This document shows, one piece after another, positions 1 to 10,552 of a stretch of DNA of 64,000 nucleotides. The first letter of the stretch is position 1, and the number at the start of each line of letters is the position of its first letter. The DNA comes from Pontimonas sp. GTDB taxonomy: Bacteria > Actinomycetota > Actinomycetes > Actinomycetales > Microbacteriaceae. A program made the position numbers and the translations under genes. The notes under the pieces were generated by a model. It was not told the DNA's origin. It saw only the letters and a program-made list of their open reading frames with translations, and ran no database searches. The stretch covers positions 1-64,000 of the forward strand of contig JAGYJI010000005.1 in the NCBI GenBank assembly GCA_018402295.1, given 5' to 3'.

Positions 1-110
1 AAGGCAAAGTCGCCGGTATTGAAATATCTGCTGAGAGGCTATTGGACATCGATACACAACTTGATTTTGACATTGCTGAAGTTCTTGTTTGTTCGCCAGA
101 AAGGCGGTAG
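1..110 (+). CDS. C-terminus of an acylneuraminate-type cytidylyltransferase (partial)
   Basis: A reading frame open from the window edge ends at TAG 108-110 and translates to about 35 residues. They include ERLLDIDTQLDFDIAEVLV. An IDT-x-x-D-(F/L)-x-x-A-E tail is the usual end of CMP-sialic/CMP-legionaminic acid synthetases (NeuA/PtmB family), which activate nonulosonic acids with CTP. The next gene starts 5 bp downstream on the same strand and is an SDR, the pairing seen for PtmB and PtmA. A second cytidylyltransferase lies at 1917-2673. Only the tail is visible, so substrate cannot be inferred. Confidence 0.6.
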   Translation, partial: GKVAGIEISAERLLDIDTQLDFDIAEVLVCSPERR

Positions 111-115
111 CTGAG

Positions 116-933
116 ATGGCCTTCTTAACTATTCTTGCTCGAGGGTAAAAAGATCTTAATTACAGGTGCGCCGCAGGGCACCCAGGGCTCCGCGCTGGCG
201 AGGGTGGTCGCCGGGGCGGGGGCGGGATCTCATCTGGGTTGACCGCGACGCTGCAGGCCTGGACGCAGTCACTGCGAGCTCAGCTCCTGCCAACAGGTCC
301 GTTGAGGCTCGGGGTTGCAGAGCTTGAGGATGAGGCATCGCGAGCGGCTTCTGTTGAGGCTCTTGGCGCAAAGACTCGAGGCCTTCGATGGCCTCGTCCA
401 CAACGTAGCTGGTCGGTACTAGCGAACTAGAAGGTTGGGCTGCCGGGTTCAAGGACCAGTCACTCGAGTCGTGGCGACGGGCATTAGAGGTCAACGACGG
501 CCCCATTTCACCTCACGCAGCTGATGCTTCCACTCCTAGAGGCTGCCAGCGTTCCTTCAGTTGTGACCATCGGTTCAGTGCACGGAATCGTCGGCCCAGA
601 TTGGGCTGTAATGAGGTCTGGCGATGGCGAACCCGGCTGCCTACGCGGCGAGCAAGGCCGCTCCTTATTCAGCTCACCACGTGGCTCGCAACGACGTTGG
701 CCCCTGCCATTCGCTGCAACTCTGTCTCCCCTGGTGGCCTAGAGCGTTCGCAACCTGGCAAGTTTGGTGACCCGCTATGAGGAGCGCACCCCCATGGGTC
801 GTCGGGCACCCGAGAGCGACATTGTCGGGGCGGTTGTTCACTTGCTGAGCGATGCTTCCTCCTATGTGACGGGCAGAACATCGTCGTCGACGAGGCTATC
901 TGGCCCGGCAGGGCGCTCGTTACTGAGGAGTAG
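116..933 (+). pseudogene. SDR oxidoreductase, PtmA-like, frameshifted
   Basis: No single frame is intact, but pieces in all three frames assemble into one short-chain dehydrogenase. A start region at 140-185 contains GKKILITGA, followed by FDGLVHNVA near 385-405, a stretch reading LTQLMLPLLEAASVPSVVTIGS near 515-575, AAYAASKAAL (catalytic Tyr and Lys) near 635-665, and the tail VTGQNIVVDEA ending at TAG 931-933. The length of about 270 residues is normal for the family. SDRs beside cytidylyltransferases in nonulosonate clusters act in sugar-precursor synthesis (PtmA in flagellin legionaminic acid loci); that role is inferred. The gene is tail-to-tail with the 2-hydroxyacid dehydrogenase and overlaps it by about 14 bp. 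The frameshifts look technical because the motifs are preserved. Confidence 0.65.
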
Positions 934-1904
934 GAGTCCCTTGTGGTTCTTGGCCGGCTAGGGCCGTGCTGATGTTCGAAATGCACGCGCCGATGGTGTC
1001 GTAGTAGGAATCCACCGCTGAACCTGCAATGTGAGGGGAGACCAGGACGTTCGGGAAAGAAAACAGGCGGTCATCAGGGCCTCGGTGGGTTCTTCGATAG
1101 TGGTGACATCGGAGAAGCGGCACACCCTGACTGAAGGCTGGATTCTCTAAGAGCGAAGAGCAGCGCCTCGTAGTCGACAAGTTCGGCCCGCGGGACGTTG
1201 ATGAGGAAGGGTTAGCTCTTCCAATTTGCGGATATTGTCCATGTTCACCATGCCGCGCGTTGCGTCGGTCCGAGTGAACATGGAAGCTCAGGTAATCAGC
1301 GATTCCGGGAAGGCGTGTCGAAATCTGTAGGGGACCACGAGATCCTTCGGTGGCACGGCCGCTGGGGTCGGCATAGCTAATCGTCATCCCCAGCGCTTCG
1401 GCCCGCCGTCAGCACCAGACGCCTGATAGTTTTAGCCGCCAACGATTCCGAGCGTCTTGCCGTTCAACGAATAAGACGACATACCGTGGTCGTTGCCTGC
1501 CCAGTTGCCGGTAATGACACGTTCATGCATCTCCGGGTTACGCGAGAGATCCCGAGCATCATCAGAATACGTGTTCTGCCACGGAACGGCGTTAGCCCCG
1601 TGGTTGTTGCGCCGCAGCGATGTTTCCGCGCGGAGCGTCATCGATATTGGAACTTGTCCTGGCTCGAGCTACCAATTTGGATCAGTTTGCAGGTAGTGAG
1701 CCGATCCATGTGTTCGGTGGGAAAGTATCATGCGGGGGCCATGAGGACTGCGTCGACGGACTCCAGCGGCATGTCAGACAGAACGTCTAAGGAGTCATAA
1801 CTTGCTTCGAGAACCTCGAAACCCGCAGGTGTAAGCGTTCACGAATCAGCGTCTTGAGGACTGTGGGTGACGGTCAATTTGTCGATCCACAGAAGAGTCG
1901 TCAT
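920..1904 (-). pseudogene. D-isomer-specific 2-hydroxyacid dehydrogenase, frameshifted
   Basis: Read from ATG 1904 (MTTLLWIDKLTV). Segments in different frames give an N-terminal catalytic part, a linker with NTYSDDARDLSRNPEMHERV at 1500-1590, the nucleotide-binding start LNGKTLGIVG near 1435-1465, and the C-terminal LVSPHIAG motif with the catalytic His near 1030-1045. This is the SerA/LdhA-type fold, which oxidises or reduces 2-hydroxy acids with NAD(H). It is the last gene of a four-gene minus-strand run (NeuB, Gfo/Idh, cytidylyltransferase, this gene) with 12 bp to its upstream neighbour, so a role in the same sugar pathway is likely. The substrate is unknown. Several indels interrupt it. 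Confidence 0.65.
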
Positions 1905-1916
1905 GAGGCGAGATTA

Positions 1917-2673
1917 TCAGGCAGGCCACTGGGCCTGGCCTCTCCCATCCACGGGGATGATTTTCTCGACAGCGGCCGGATCTTCTGGAGTGTCTATGCT
2001 GGGATGTGAGCTCCCGAGGCGACGACCGCTGATGTTTTGGCCTCCAGTAGGTCGTTTCGAGTCCACCAAGAAATCCCGGGTGAAGGCATAACACACTCCG
2101 TTTCGATGAAAAACGGACTCTAGTTCCTGCCTGGCAACTATCTCTGCGCGGCCGCCGGGGATGACGAAGCTCGAGGTTGCCCGCGTGGGACTGGCGCCAA
2201 CCGTTTGCGTCGGGTGATAGGTCAGCTCAGCCTCTGAGACGCTCCAGACGGCATCCCGAGTCACACGTCCTGCGCGAGTTGTGATGCAGCCTTCAACATC
2301 GTCTACTGTGCCTGGCAGCGGGAGAGTGCGGGCTGGAGCATCAGGACGATGTCGCCGAAGCGATTCGCCACGTTTGTTCCTCCCGGAGCAATAAGCGCAT
2401 GACGCAAGACGGGGTGGTCACCATTCCCGGTCACCCGAGAGCTCCTCCGGGCGCCACACTGTGCTGCCACCGTGGGAGTTTGGGTTGCCGTCTCAGCGAT
2501 TTCTTGACTGTCGGTCGAGACCACGGTCGAATCAAGCCAAGGCAGGTCCTGGGTGAGTTCCGTCGTATACGAAATCAGTGGCTTGCCCGCCACCTGGGCA
2601 ATGTTTTCTCCTGGGAATCCCCTGCTCCTCCTCGCGCCGGGATTATCGCCAAAACTCTGGAGCCGTTGAACAC
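1917..2673 (-). pseudogene. Acylneuraminate cytidylyltransferase family, frameshifted
   Basis: The N-terminus at GTG 2673 reads RVLAIIPARGGS-like residues, the CTP-binding motif of NeuA-type enzymes. Next comes NIAQVAGKPLISYT with the conserved K-x-L-x-x-(Y/H). The middle reads LDSTVVSTDSQEIAE and the C-terminus FHRNGVCYAFTRD. The end is SSHPSIDTPEDPAAVEKI near 1950-2010. Length of about 250 residues fits the family. These enzymes make CMP-activated nonulosonic acids from CTP for surface glycan synthesis. It sits 7 bp after the Gfo/Idh gene and two genes after NeuB on the same strand, consistent with one operon. Several indels break the frame. The upstream partial gene at 1-110 is a paralogue. 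Confidence 0.7.
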
Positions 2674-2680
2674 TGAGCTT

Positions 2681-3748
2681 TAGCTCCTGACCCTGACAGG
2701 TTCTGACGCCGCGGAGTGATGACTCGAAGGCGGCGAGAATCACATCCATCACAGCGAGCCCCTGGGAAAGATCGATGGGCGACACTGTGGCTGGGTTTTC
2801 CCACACCGACCGAAGATGTTCGAGCTCGCCAATAAAGTCATCGGGTCTGGCCTTCGGAAAATCCCAGGCTTCGATGAGCCTCACCACTAGTGGATCGGTG
2901 TTCTACGCGGTCAGATGAGTCGCCCATTGACCACGCGAGGGCACCTGTGTTCGAAGGTGGCGATGGCCTCTTTGCTCGCGGGCCATGTGTGAGGTCCTGA
3001 CGAACTGTTCCCACGAGGCCTGATCTAAGAGTGAGAGGATAGCGCCGAATCACGATCGTATCGGCCATCCTCGTGAGACACCCACTCTATGTCTGCGGCA
3101 ACCTCGGTCACGCGACCCTGGTCGAGGACTTCGGCAAAGTAGAGGAAGAGGTTCAGGCGTGGCTGTGCTCCGGCAGAGCCCCCACCCTGGTCTGTGAACG
3201 CTAGGTAGGAATCACGCTCACTCTTCATCCAGAAGTGGGCTTTGAGAATCCCATCCAGCTCTCCAGCATGTTGGAGCTTAAGCCACGTAGCGCGCCGAGG
3301 TCCAAGGTTCTGGGCCAAGTGCACAAAGTGCTGTGTGTTCGGTTTCAGCCGCTGGTTATAGCCAACCAGCACACGGGTATCCGATTTCTGGTGCAGCCTC
3401 GATGAAGCCTCGATATCAGTGGACGATGGGTGAGCGAGCGGCTTCTCAATCAGAATCACACCAGGGTGAGTCGTCTCTAACTCAGCGGCTGCGACCTATG
3501 CGTGCGCGTGGCTGGTGGTGTTCCCACAATGACGATGTCAAACGCTTCCCGTGAGTTCATCCGGAGGGCTAACGTAATGGCGTCGTCCCAGGAGCCATAG
3601 CGCGGTTGGGATAAATGACATCCCGTGCACGCTCCAGCGCGCTGCGATCAATGTCGCAGATGGTCACATCCATGCCCAACGTGCGACAGCCGTGACCCAG
3701 GTGGTTACCAATCGAACCTGCGCCGATGACCTTAACGCGAGCAGTCAT
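2681..3748 (-). pseudogene. Gfo/Idh/MocA-family oxidoreductase, frameshifted
   Basis: From ATG 3748 the sequence reads MTARVKVIGAGSIGNHLG, a Rossmann NAD(P)-binding start, then DIDRSALERARDV. In the next frame come MILIEKPLAH (the EKP motif typical of the family) and LVGYNQRLKPNTQHF near 3340-3400. The C-terminal domain segment FIGELEHLRSVW lies near 2790-2830. About 355 residues, the family norm. These enzymes oxidise or epimerise sugars and sugar nucleotides with NAD(P). It lies between NeuB (59 bp upstream) and the cytidylyltransferase (7 bp downstream), so it probably modifies the same keto-sugar or its precursor. The substrate cannot be read from the sequence. At least two frameshifts. 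Confidence 0.7.
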
Positions 3749-3807
3749 GTCTCATCGGTCAAATCTAGACCACAACCGAGAGCTTTGTTTTGCGCTCAGT
3801 GTTGGCA

Positions 3808-5305
3808 TTAATTGGATTCATCTGTGTGAAGGAGTCGTCCACGAAGTGGGGCGGAAGAGATCTCTTCGAAGACGGCCCCGTCCGGGGAACCGCAGCCAGT
3901 GCTTCACGCCAACTTCGGCGGTCAAGATGCCCCCTGGTGCTTGATGGGTGTGGCTGACACCATCAAGATCGACGATGAGCGTTCCGCTCATACAGATGAA
4001 GGTCTCTTCCTTCTTCTGTGAACGTGCTCAGGGTGTGCCTGACCAGGGAAAACTCCAATGACCTTTTTTGCAGTAGTCACGATTCACCACAGTGACCATG
4101 ACAATGCCAAATTCGTCGAAGCGTTCAACCCCGTAGTGGTGGGAGAGTTCCAACTCGCTGCGATTGGGGACCGAGCACACCAGCGGATTCAAAAGTGCAG
4201 TTTTGCTCCGCTCGACCAGTTCACGCAACAGCGCGTTGCGCTTGGTGATTTCTGACGTTGTGGGATGTCAGCTTGTCGAGAGCATCGACCTGGGCAGAAA
4301 CCGCTTTGTGCTCCAGCTTGGACCACATGTTTGCGGTTATTTGGTCCTCCAGTACGGGAATTGCCAACATGATGTCGTCGTTACCAATTTCGGTTCCAGG
4401 GGTTAAGTCGCGCTTGGCGTAAACGCCGCGACGAAGCGCACGAACCGATTCGAGCTCCACTTCGTTCACAAAATTGCGATCGTCCATCCCGCTCATCATG
4501 GCGATGGCCTCGGTTAGACGAGTCGTCCAGGTTGTGAGGTCTGCTTCCTGAGATGAGTAGGCGTTGACGGCCATGCCATCGGCTTCCAACCCAACGTGGC
4601 GCTCAAGAATATGGGCGCCCTTCGCCAGAGGCGAGGCTGCCCGCAAGACTGTTGCCGGGGTCTTCGTGAGTCGAGTATCCGATACGGTACCCCGCGGTAG
4701 CGGGCCTTCATGTAATCGATGCGGTTGAGCGCCAGTTCTTCATCCGGGGTTGGGTAGATAGCAACGCAGTGCATGAGTGCAAACTGGTCGACACGCTTGC
4801 TCATAAAGGTCGCGTACTTGGTCAGTTTCACGGGTGCTGAGCCCACCGGTAGAGACAATGACGGGCAAGTTGTGTTCCACTACAGCGTCGAGTAGCGGCC
4901 AGTCCGTGGCGCAGGCACTCGCAATTTTCAGAATGTCAAAACCGTGATCAACGACCTTCTGCACAGAGATTTCATCAAAGGGCGTGCAGGACACAGAAAA
5001 ACCGGCAGGCGCGCATGGTCCACGAGCTCGAGGTACTGGGCATCGCTCAAGCGAGTTTCCTCGAAGCGCTTTAATGTACTTGTAGTCGTAGTGCCCTTGT
5101 AACGAGGGGATGAATCAGGGTGTCGAGGTCGCGATACTGGAATCTCTGATGGTGGCCAAAAAGTTTTGACCACTAATTGCCCTCGCGGCGCTGTCAATAA
5201 TTGCCTTGCCGTGGTCCACCGAACCGTTGTGATTATTGGCGAGGTCGAGGACAAGCAGGGGTTGGCGCACTGACCCAAAATTGACGTCGTCGCGGGCGTC
5301 TTCAT
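3808..5305 (-). pseudogene. neuB: NeuB-type nonulosonate synthase with SAF and C-terminal cupin domain, frameshifted
   Basis: From ATG 5305 (GGGAG ribosome site upstream) the stitched protein is about 500 residues. Domain 1 is a NeuB TIM barrel: ANNHNGSVDHGKAI, FSVSCTPFDEISVQKV, DILKIASACATDWPLL, VIVSTGGLS, MHCVAIYPTP and GYSTHEDPGN. Domain 2 is a SAF/antifreeze-like domain with RRGVYAKRDLTPGTEI. Domain 3, from about 4190 down, is a cupin like those of D-lyxose isomerase-type proteins: HHYGVERFDEFG, VNRDYCKK, FPGQAHPEHVHRRKEETF with metal-binding His/Glu. NeuB enzymes condense PEP with an N-acyl hexosamine. The fused cupin may isomerise or bind the sugar, which is inference. It heads the four-gene minus-strand run. 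The frameshifts look technical. Confidence 0.72.
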
Positions 5306-5398
5306 ATGTTGATCTCCCAATCCTAGAAAGCAGTCTTCATCGTATCGTTTTGGAGACCTCATACCAGGCGAGGGGTCGGACCGGACCCTATCCCTCCC

Positions 5399-5404
5399 TA
5401 TAAT
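5399..5404 (+). promoter_or_regulatory. Candidate -10 box in a divergent intergenic region
   Basis: A perfect TATAAT lies in the 142-bp gap between the divergently transcribed neuB (start 5305) and the capsule glycosyltransferase (start 5448), 44 bp before the latter. No clear -35 hexamer precedes it at 17 bp (GC-rich sequence instead). It may drive the plus-strand glycosyltransferase. Base identity here is subject to the indel noise of this region. Confidence 0.35.
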
Positions 5405-5447
5405 TGCGAGGCATGCTGTGCATCTGCGTCGAGCTGAGGTATGGTCG

Positions 5448-6957
5448 ATGAGGCTCGCTGTGGTTGTAGGACGAGATTTAGATCACAACCGCGCGTGTGG
5501 TCATTGTTCTTGACCAGCTGATTGAGCAAGGTCATGAAGTCGTCGCGGCTGCACAGGTCCTCCCTCGTGAATCAAAGCAGCACTCTGAGTGCGAGATTTT
5601 CCCCGGGATGTTGTCACCGATTTCTACCTCACCATTCCAGTTCATGAATCGGCGCCCGAGAAACTTGACTCCTACTTCGGTGAGGCAGTCATACCCAGAG
5701 ACCCCACCAGTTTGATGGGCATGCTGTCGCGCGGCGGGACTCAATCCGGAACTTGTAGGACAGTCGACCGTGAAGTTGTTCTTCGGCAGTTGCAGCTGGC
5801 TTTGTTGTCGCAGTTGCTCCGCTCCCAACCGAGCCACATGGTGTCGGAAGCAACACCCCACGAAGTTGCAGATTTTGCTCTGCTCCGTTTGGCGGAATGG
5901 CTCGGGGTGCCCGTCTTGTTTTTCCAGCCGAGCCTGGTGGGTCCTCAGGTCGTGGCGCGCTCCTCACTGACCAACATTCTCGATGTCGAGTTGCCCTCTT
6001 GTTGGCCCGAAGAACCTGGTTGCCGATCGAAAAAGTCAGCGCAACCTGAGGGCTGCGATTTCAAAAACTGCAAACTGGGGGTGGAACGGCGCTCCTCGAT
6101 CGACAAAAGCGAGTGGACTGGGCGTCCTCTCGGCGGAGGCAGAAGGTCAAGGTCATGAGGGCACGTTGTGAGGCGCCTCAAGGGAGTGCCATCCAATCGG
6201 TTGGTCAACCCTGACAGGCCATATTGTTGCCGGGAGAAAAGCCCCGCAGAGCGCTCGCAGTTTTCCCTCGAATGGACTGTTGAGGCGGTCGCTCCATCAG
6301 ACGGTTGCACGGTTGCCTCCGCCCCGGCACACCCAACTGTTCAGTACGCGCTGTTTGCCCCGATTACGAGCCAGAGCGCACCAACATGCCGGAGGGCTCC
6401 CGTATCGTTCTCAACTCGATGCCGTCTTGGCAGCTCGAAGATTCCTCCTGCCGAGGTCACTCTTGTGGTGAAGGGAACACTATGCGCAACAGTCTTCGTC
6501 TCTTCGCGGATATGTTGGCCGAAGCGTTGCGCCTATCAGTATCTGCGGTCAATTCCTGGGGTAGAGGTGCTCTGGAGTGGTGCCGATTCCCGTGAACTCA
6601 TGAAGAACGCCCAATGTGTGTTCAGCGATGACGCGGGAAAATTGAATTGAGGCTGCCTTTCCGGCACACCCGCACCTATTTGGGACAACCTTGGTGGGGC
6701 AAAATGCCGGTTCCTTTGCCTTCAGTAGTCTCACCAGCTGGAAATCGCTGTTGGAGGCAAGATGCCCGCCGAACGTGAGGTTGAGCGCTGGTTTGAGCAG
6801 CAGGTATCAACTCGCCTGCTGGTAGGGCTCGGGGGACGTCGCTGGAAAAGTACTCGGCGCGCATCGCTGCGCTCCCTTGAGGGTTACAGAACAGCTTGAG
6901 GCAGAGGCTATTCTGAGCGCTATCGCGCACTCTCAGGGGCCTCTCTTCAGCCAGTAG
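5448..6957 (+). pseudogene. Capsule polysaccharide biosynthesis-type glycosyltransferase, frameshifted
   Basis: Starting at ATG 5448 (MRLAVVVGRDLDH), fragments in different frames make one protein of about 500 residues. They read VIVLDQLIEQGHEVVAA, then FALLRLAEWLGVPVLFFQPS near 5870-5935. A C-terminal half carries YEPERTNMPEG near 6365-6400, VVKE followed by a fragmentary AQQSS segment, RSIPGVEVL and ELMKNAQCVF near 6590-6630. A YxPERT...PEG block, a VKEHP-like motif, a late GxxGxEA-like loop and a PxxFGxxWW-like end are typical of the capsule polysaccharide biosynthesis family (KpsC/KpsS-like, Pfam PF05159). It would build or export a surface glycan, consistent with the adjacent nonulosonate genes. 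The exact linkage is unknown. Stop TAG 6955-6957. Confidence 0.55.
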
Positions 6958-6985
6958 CCCTCTTAGTATGGTCGCTGAGTGCTCC

Positions 6986-8668
6986 ATGCCCAAGCCCCGT
7001 TCCCGCGCTGTCACGGACGGCATAGAAGCCACCACGTCGAGGGGCATGCTCCGTGCTGTCGGCATGGGAGATGATGACTGGGATAAGCCCCAGGTAGGTA
7101 TCGCTAGCTCCTGGAACGAGATAACCCCCTGCAACCTGTCACTTGGTCGCCTCGCCCAGGGCGCTAAAGAAGGTGTTCACGCCGGTGGTGGGTATCCACT
7201 TCAGTTCGGCACTATCTCTGTTTCTGACGGTATTTCCATGGGTCACGAAGGCATGCACTTCTCCTTGGTGAGCCGCGAAGTTATTGCGGACTCCGTGGAG
7301 ACAGTCATGCAAGCGGAGCGCCTTGATGGCTCTGTGCTTCTTGCTGGCTGTGACAAGTCGATTCCCGGCATGCTGATGGCGGCAGCTCGCCTCGACCTAG
7401 CCTCCGTGTTCCTTTACGCCGGATCGATTGCGCCTGGGTGGGTGAAGCTCTCCGATGGCACAGAAAAAGAAATCACCATCATTGACTCCTTTGAAGCTGT
7501 GGGTGCTGTGCAGGCAGGAAAGATGTCCGTCGAGGACGCCAAGCGCATTGAGTGTGCCTTTGCTCCGGGTGAGGGAACCTGTGGCGGTATGTACACGGCC
7601 AACACCATGGCCAGCGTTGCAGAAGCGCTCGGCATGAGCCTTCCAGGCTCTGCAAGCCCAGCATCGGCTGACCGCCGTCGCGACTACTACGCCCACAAGT
7701 CGGGTGAGGCGGTCGTGGGAATGCTCAAGCGTGGTCACACGGCTCGGGACATCTTGACCATGGAGGCTTTTGAGAACGCGATTGCCGTGGGTATGGCTCT
7801 GGGTGGCTCCACCAACATTGTTCTTCACCTGCTGGCCATTGCCAATGAAGCGGAGATTCCCCTCACGCTGGAGGATTTCAACAGAATTGGTGACAAAGTT
7901 CCTCACATCGCTGATGTGAAGCCTTTTGGAAAGTACGTCATGAATGATGTCGATCGCTATGGCGGGCTTCCGGTATTGATGAAGGCCCTTCTTGATGAGG
8001 GACTGCTCCACGGCGATGCACTCACGGTGACCGGGAAAACAATGGCCGAGAACCTCGCTGAGCTCGATCCTCCAGCGCTCGATGGCAAGGTTTTGCGGTC
8101 TCTGGATAACCCCTTCCACGCAACCGGAGGAATCACGATTCTGCACGGTTCGCTTGCACCTGAGGGTGCAGTGGTGAAAACCGCGGGGTTTGATTCCTCC
8201 GTATTTGAAGGGCCCGCACGGGTGTTTGAGCGGGAGCGCGAAGCTATGGACGCGCTTGCTGAGGGTCGTATTGGCAAGGGCGACATCGTCGTTATTCGCT
8301 ACGAAGGCCCGAAGGGTGGGCCTGGAATGCGGGAGATGCTCTCCATTACCGCTCGGATCAAGGGTGCGGGATTAGGTAAGGATGTATTACTCTTGACAGA
8401 CGGTCGATTCTCAGGCGGCACAACCGGACTGTGTATTGGCCACGTAGCTCCCGAAGCAGTGGATGCAGGACCTATTGCATTCGTAAGGGATGGTGACCTA
8501 ATTCGGGTCGATATTCCATCCAGGACGCTCGATCTTCTCGTCGATGACGACGAACTGGAAGCACGCCGTGAAGGCTGGGCTCCGCTTCCTCCCCGCTACA
8601 CCCGTGGTGTGCTGGCTAAGTACGCCAAGCTCGTCAAGTCAGCTTCTTTGGGTGCAGTAACCGGGTAA
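6986..8668 (+). CDS. ilvD: Dihydroxy-acid dehydratase
   Basis: Converts 2,3-dihydroxy-isovalerate and 2,3-dihydroxy-3-methylvalerate to the 2-keto acids, the third step of valine and isoleucine synthesis. The frame is intact, about 560 residues. Iron-sulfur ligand regions are visible: [16 protein letters not shown] and GEGTCGGMY. The late segments [10 protein letters not shown] and [10 protein letters not shown] are family signatures. I chose ATG 6986 ([12 protein letters not shown]), which matches the usual IlvD start, over the in-frame ATG at 6968, although neither has a strong ribosome site. It opens the ilv operon and begins 28 bp after the damaged glycosyltransferase, so it may also be read from further upstream. 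Confidence 0.95.
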   Translation: MPKPRSRAVTDGIEATTSRGMLRAVGMGDDDWDKPQVGIASSWNEITPCNLSLGRLAQGAKEGVHAGGGYPLQFGTISVSDGISMGHEGMHFSLVSREVIADSVETVMQAERLDGSVLLAGCDKSIPGMLMAAARLDLASVFLYAGSIAPGWVKLSDGTEKEITIIDSFEAVGAVQAGKMSVEDAKRIECAFAPGEGTCGGMYTANTMASVAEALGMSLPGSASPASADRRRDYYAHKSGEAVVGMLKRGHTARDILTMEAFENAIAVGMALGGSTNIVLHLLAIANEAEIPLTLEDFNRIGDKVPHIADVKPFGKYVMNDVDRYGGLPVLMKALLDEGLLHGDALTVTGKTMAENLAELDPPALDGKVLRSLDNPFHATGGITILHGSLAPEGAVVKTAGFDSSVFEGPARVFEREREAMDALAEGRIGKGDIVVIRYEGPKGGPGMREMLSITARIKGAGLGKDVLLLTDGRFSGGTTGLCIGHVAPEAVDAGPIAFVRDGDLIRVDIPSRTLDLLVDDDELEARREGWAPLPPRYTRGVLAKYAKLVKSASLGAVTG

Positions 8669-8712
8669 CTCCGTCGCCACGACATCCCCCTTACAGGAAA
8701 AGCAGTGAACAC

Positions 8713-10550
8713 ATGAGTGATACGTCTCTCGACACTCTGGACCAAGAGACTCCAGAGTTGTCTCCCGAGGAACAGCGCAAGGCCCAATTGGCGGCCAAGG
8801 CGCCCGTTTTGACGGGCTCTGGCGCAATTCTCAAGAGCCTCGAGTTGCTCGGAATCAAGGACGTCTTTGGTCTGCCCGGTGGAGCGATCATGCCGTTTTA
8901 TGACGAGCTCATGTCGGCTGCTGACAAGATTCGCCACATCCTCGTTCGTCACGAGCAAGGTGCCGGTCACGCGGCTGAAGGCTATGCGGCATCCTCAGGG
9001 AAACTCGGCGTGTGTATTGCCACGTCGGGACCAGGGGCTACCAACCTGGTGACCGCCATCGCTGATGCCCACATGGACTCGGTCCCTCTGCTGGCCATCA
9101 CAGGTCAGGTGTTCTCCACCTCCATGGGAACTGATGCGTTCCAAGAGGTCGATATCTCTGGTGTGACCATGCCGATCACGAAGCACTCGTTCTTGGTCAC
9201 GAAGCCCGAAGAAATTCCCGCGCGTGATCGCTGCCGCCGTTCACATCGCGACCTCTGGTCGCCCAGGTCCCGTCTTGGTGGACGTCACCAAGGATGCCCA
9301 GCAGAAGTCTGCGCCGTTTATCTGGCCGCCAGAGATTGACCTTCCCGGATACCACCCGGTGACCAAGGCGAACGCCAAGCAGGTTCAGGTCGCCGCACAG
9401 ATGATCGCTGAAGCGTCGAAGCCGGTGCTGTATGTCGGTGGCGGAGTTATTCGTGCCAATGCTCACAAAGAGCTCACCGCCTTCGCCAACAAGGTGGGCG
9501 CTCCCGTGGTGACGACACTGATGGCGAGAGGTGCGTTCCCCGACTCCAGCCCCTTGAACCTGGGAATGCCGGGAATGCACGGAACTGTGCCGGCGGTGTT
9601 GTCGTTCCAAGAATCAGATTTGTTGGTGGTGCTCGGTGCTCGTTTTGATGACCGAGTGACCGGGTAAGGCAAGCGAGTTTGCTCCCCACGCCAAAGTCAT
9701 TCACGTGGACGTAGACCCTGCAGAAATTGGCAAGATTCGCCACGCTGAAGTGCCCATTGTGGGGGACGTGAAGGACGTGCTGGGAGACCTGCTCACTGCT
9801 TTCAACCAGGCCGCCAAGGCTCACAAGCCTGATTACACCGCCTGGTGGGAGCGACTGAACTTCCTGCGCGAGCAGTATCCGCTCGGGTTTGACGAACCAG
9901 AAGACGGGTTGCTGTCTCCCCAATGGGTTATCCAGAAAATTGGCGAAATGTCCGGCCCCGAAGCGGTTTTCGCTGCGGGGGTAGGACAGCACCAAATGTG
10001 GGCTGCTCAGTTCATCAAGTATGAGCGTCCCAATGCTTGGTTGAACTCTGGTGGTGCGGGCACCATGGGGTATGCGGTTCCCGCGGCGATGGGGGCAAAA
10101 GTTGCCGAGCCGGAGCGCCTGGTGTGGGCAATTGATGGTGATGGCTGTTTCCAGATGACCAATCAGGAGCTTGCCACCTGCACCATCAACAACATCCCGA
10201 TCAAGGTTGCCATCATCAACAACTCGTCTCTGGGAATGGTTCGTCAGTGGCAGTCACTCTTCTATGAAGGACGACACTCGTTTACGGATTTGGACACGGG
10301 TCATGACACGGTCATGGTTCCTGACTTTGTGAAACTGGCTGACTCGTATGGCGCACTCGGTATTCGAGTGCGCACCAAAGAGGAAGTTGAGCCCGCCATC
10401 AAGCTCGCGATGGAGACCAATGATCGCCCGGTGGTCATTGACTTCATCGTGTCCAAAGACTCGATGGTGTGGCCGATGGTGCCCCAGGGTGTCGGTAACT
10501 CCCAGGTGCAATATGCCCGGGATAACGCTCCCGAGTGGGACGAGGAGTAG
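8713..10550 (+). pseudogene. ilvB: Acetolactate synthase large subunit, two frameshifts
   Basis: ThDP-dependent enzyme condensing two pyruvates, or pyruvate and 2-ketobutyrate, with IlvN as regulatory subunit. The N-terminal part has [16 protein letters not shown], the catalytic Glu region [15 protein letters not shown] and GPGATNL. The C-terminal part has the ThDP/Mg motif IDGDGCFQMTNQEL and NNSSLGMVRQWQ. About 610 residues when joined. The frame breaks at about 9215 (an extra C in CCC, after TKPEEIP) and about 9663 (an extra G in GGG, at [10 protein letters not shown]). Both sides are perfectly conserved and neighbouring ilvN and ilvC are intact, so these are most likely sequencing errors rather than inactivation. 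Starts 44 bp after ilvD. Confidence 0.93.
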
Positions 10551-10552
10551 TC

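Noticed and set aside
7397-8146. 249-codon open frame antisense to ilvD
   Set aside because: It lies wholly opposite an intact, strongly conserved ilvD and has no recognisable domain; it is a codon-bias shadow.
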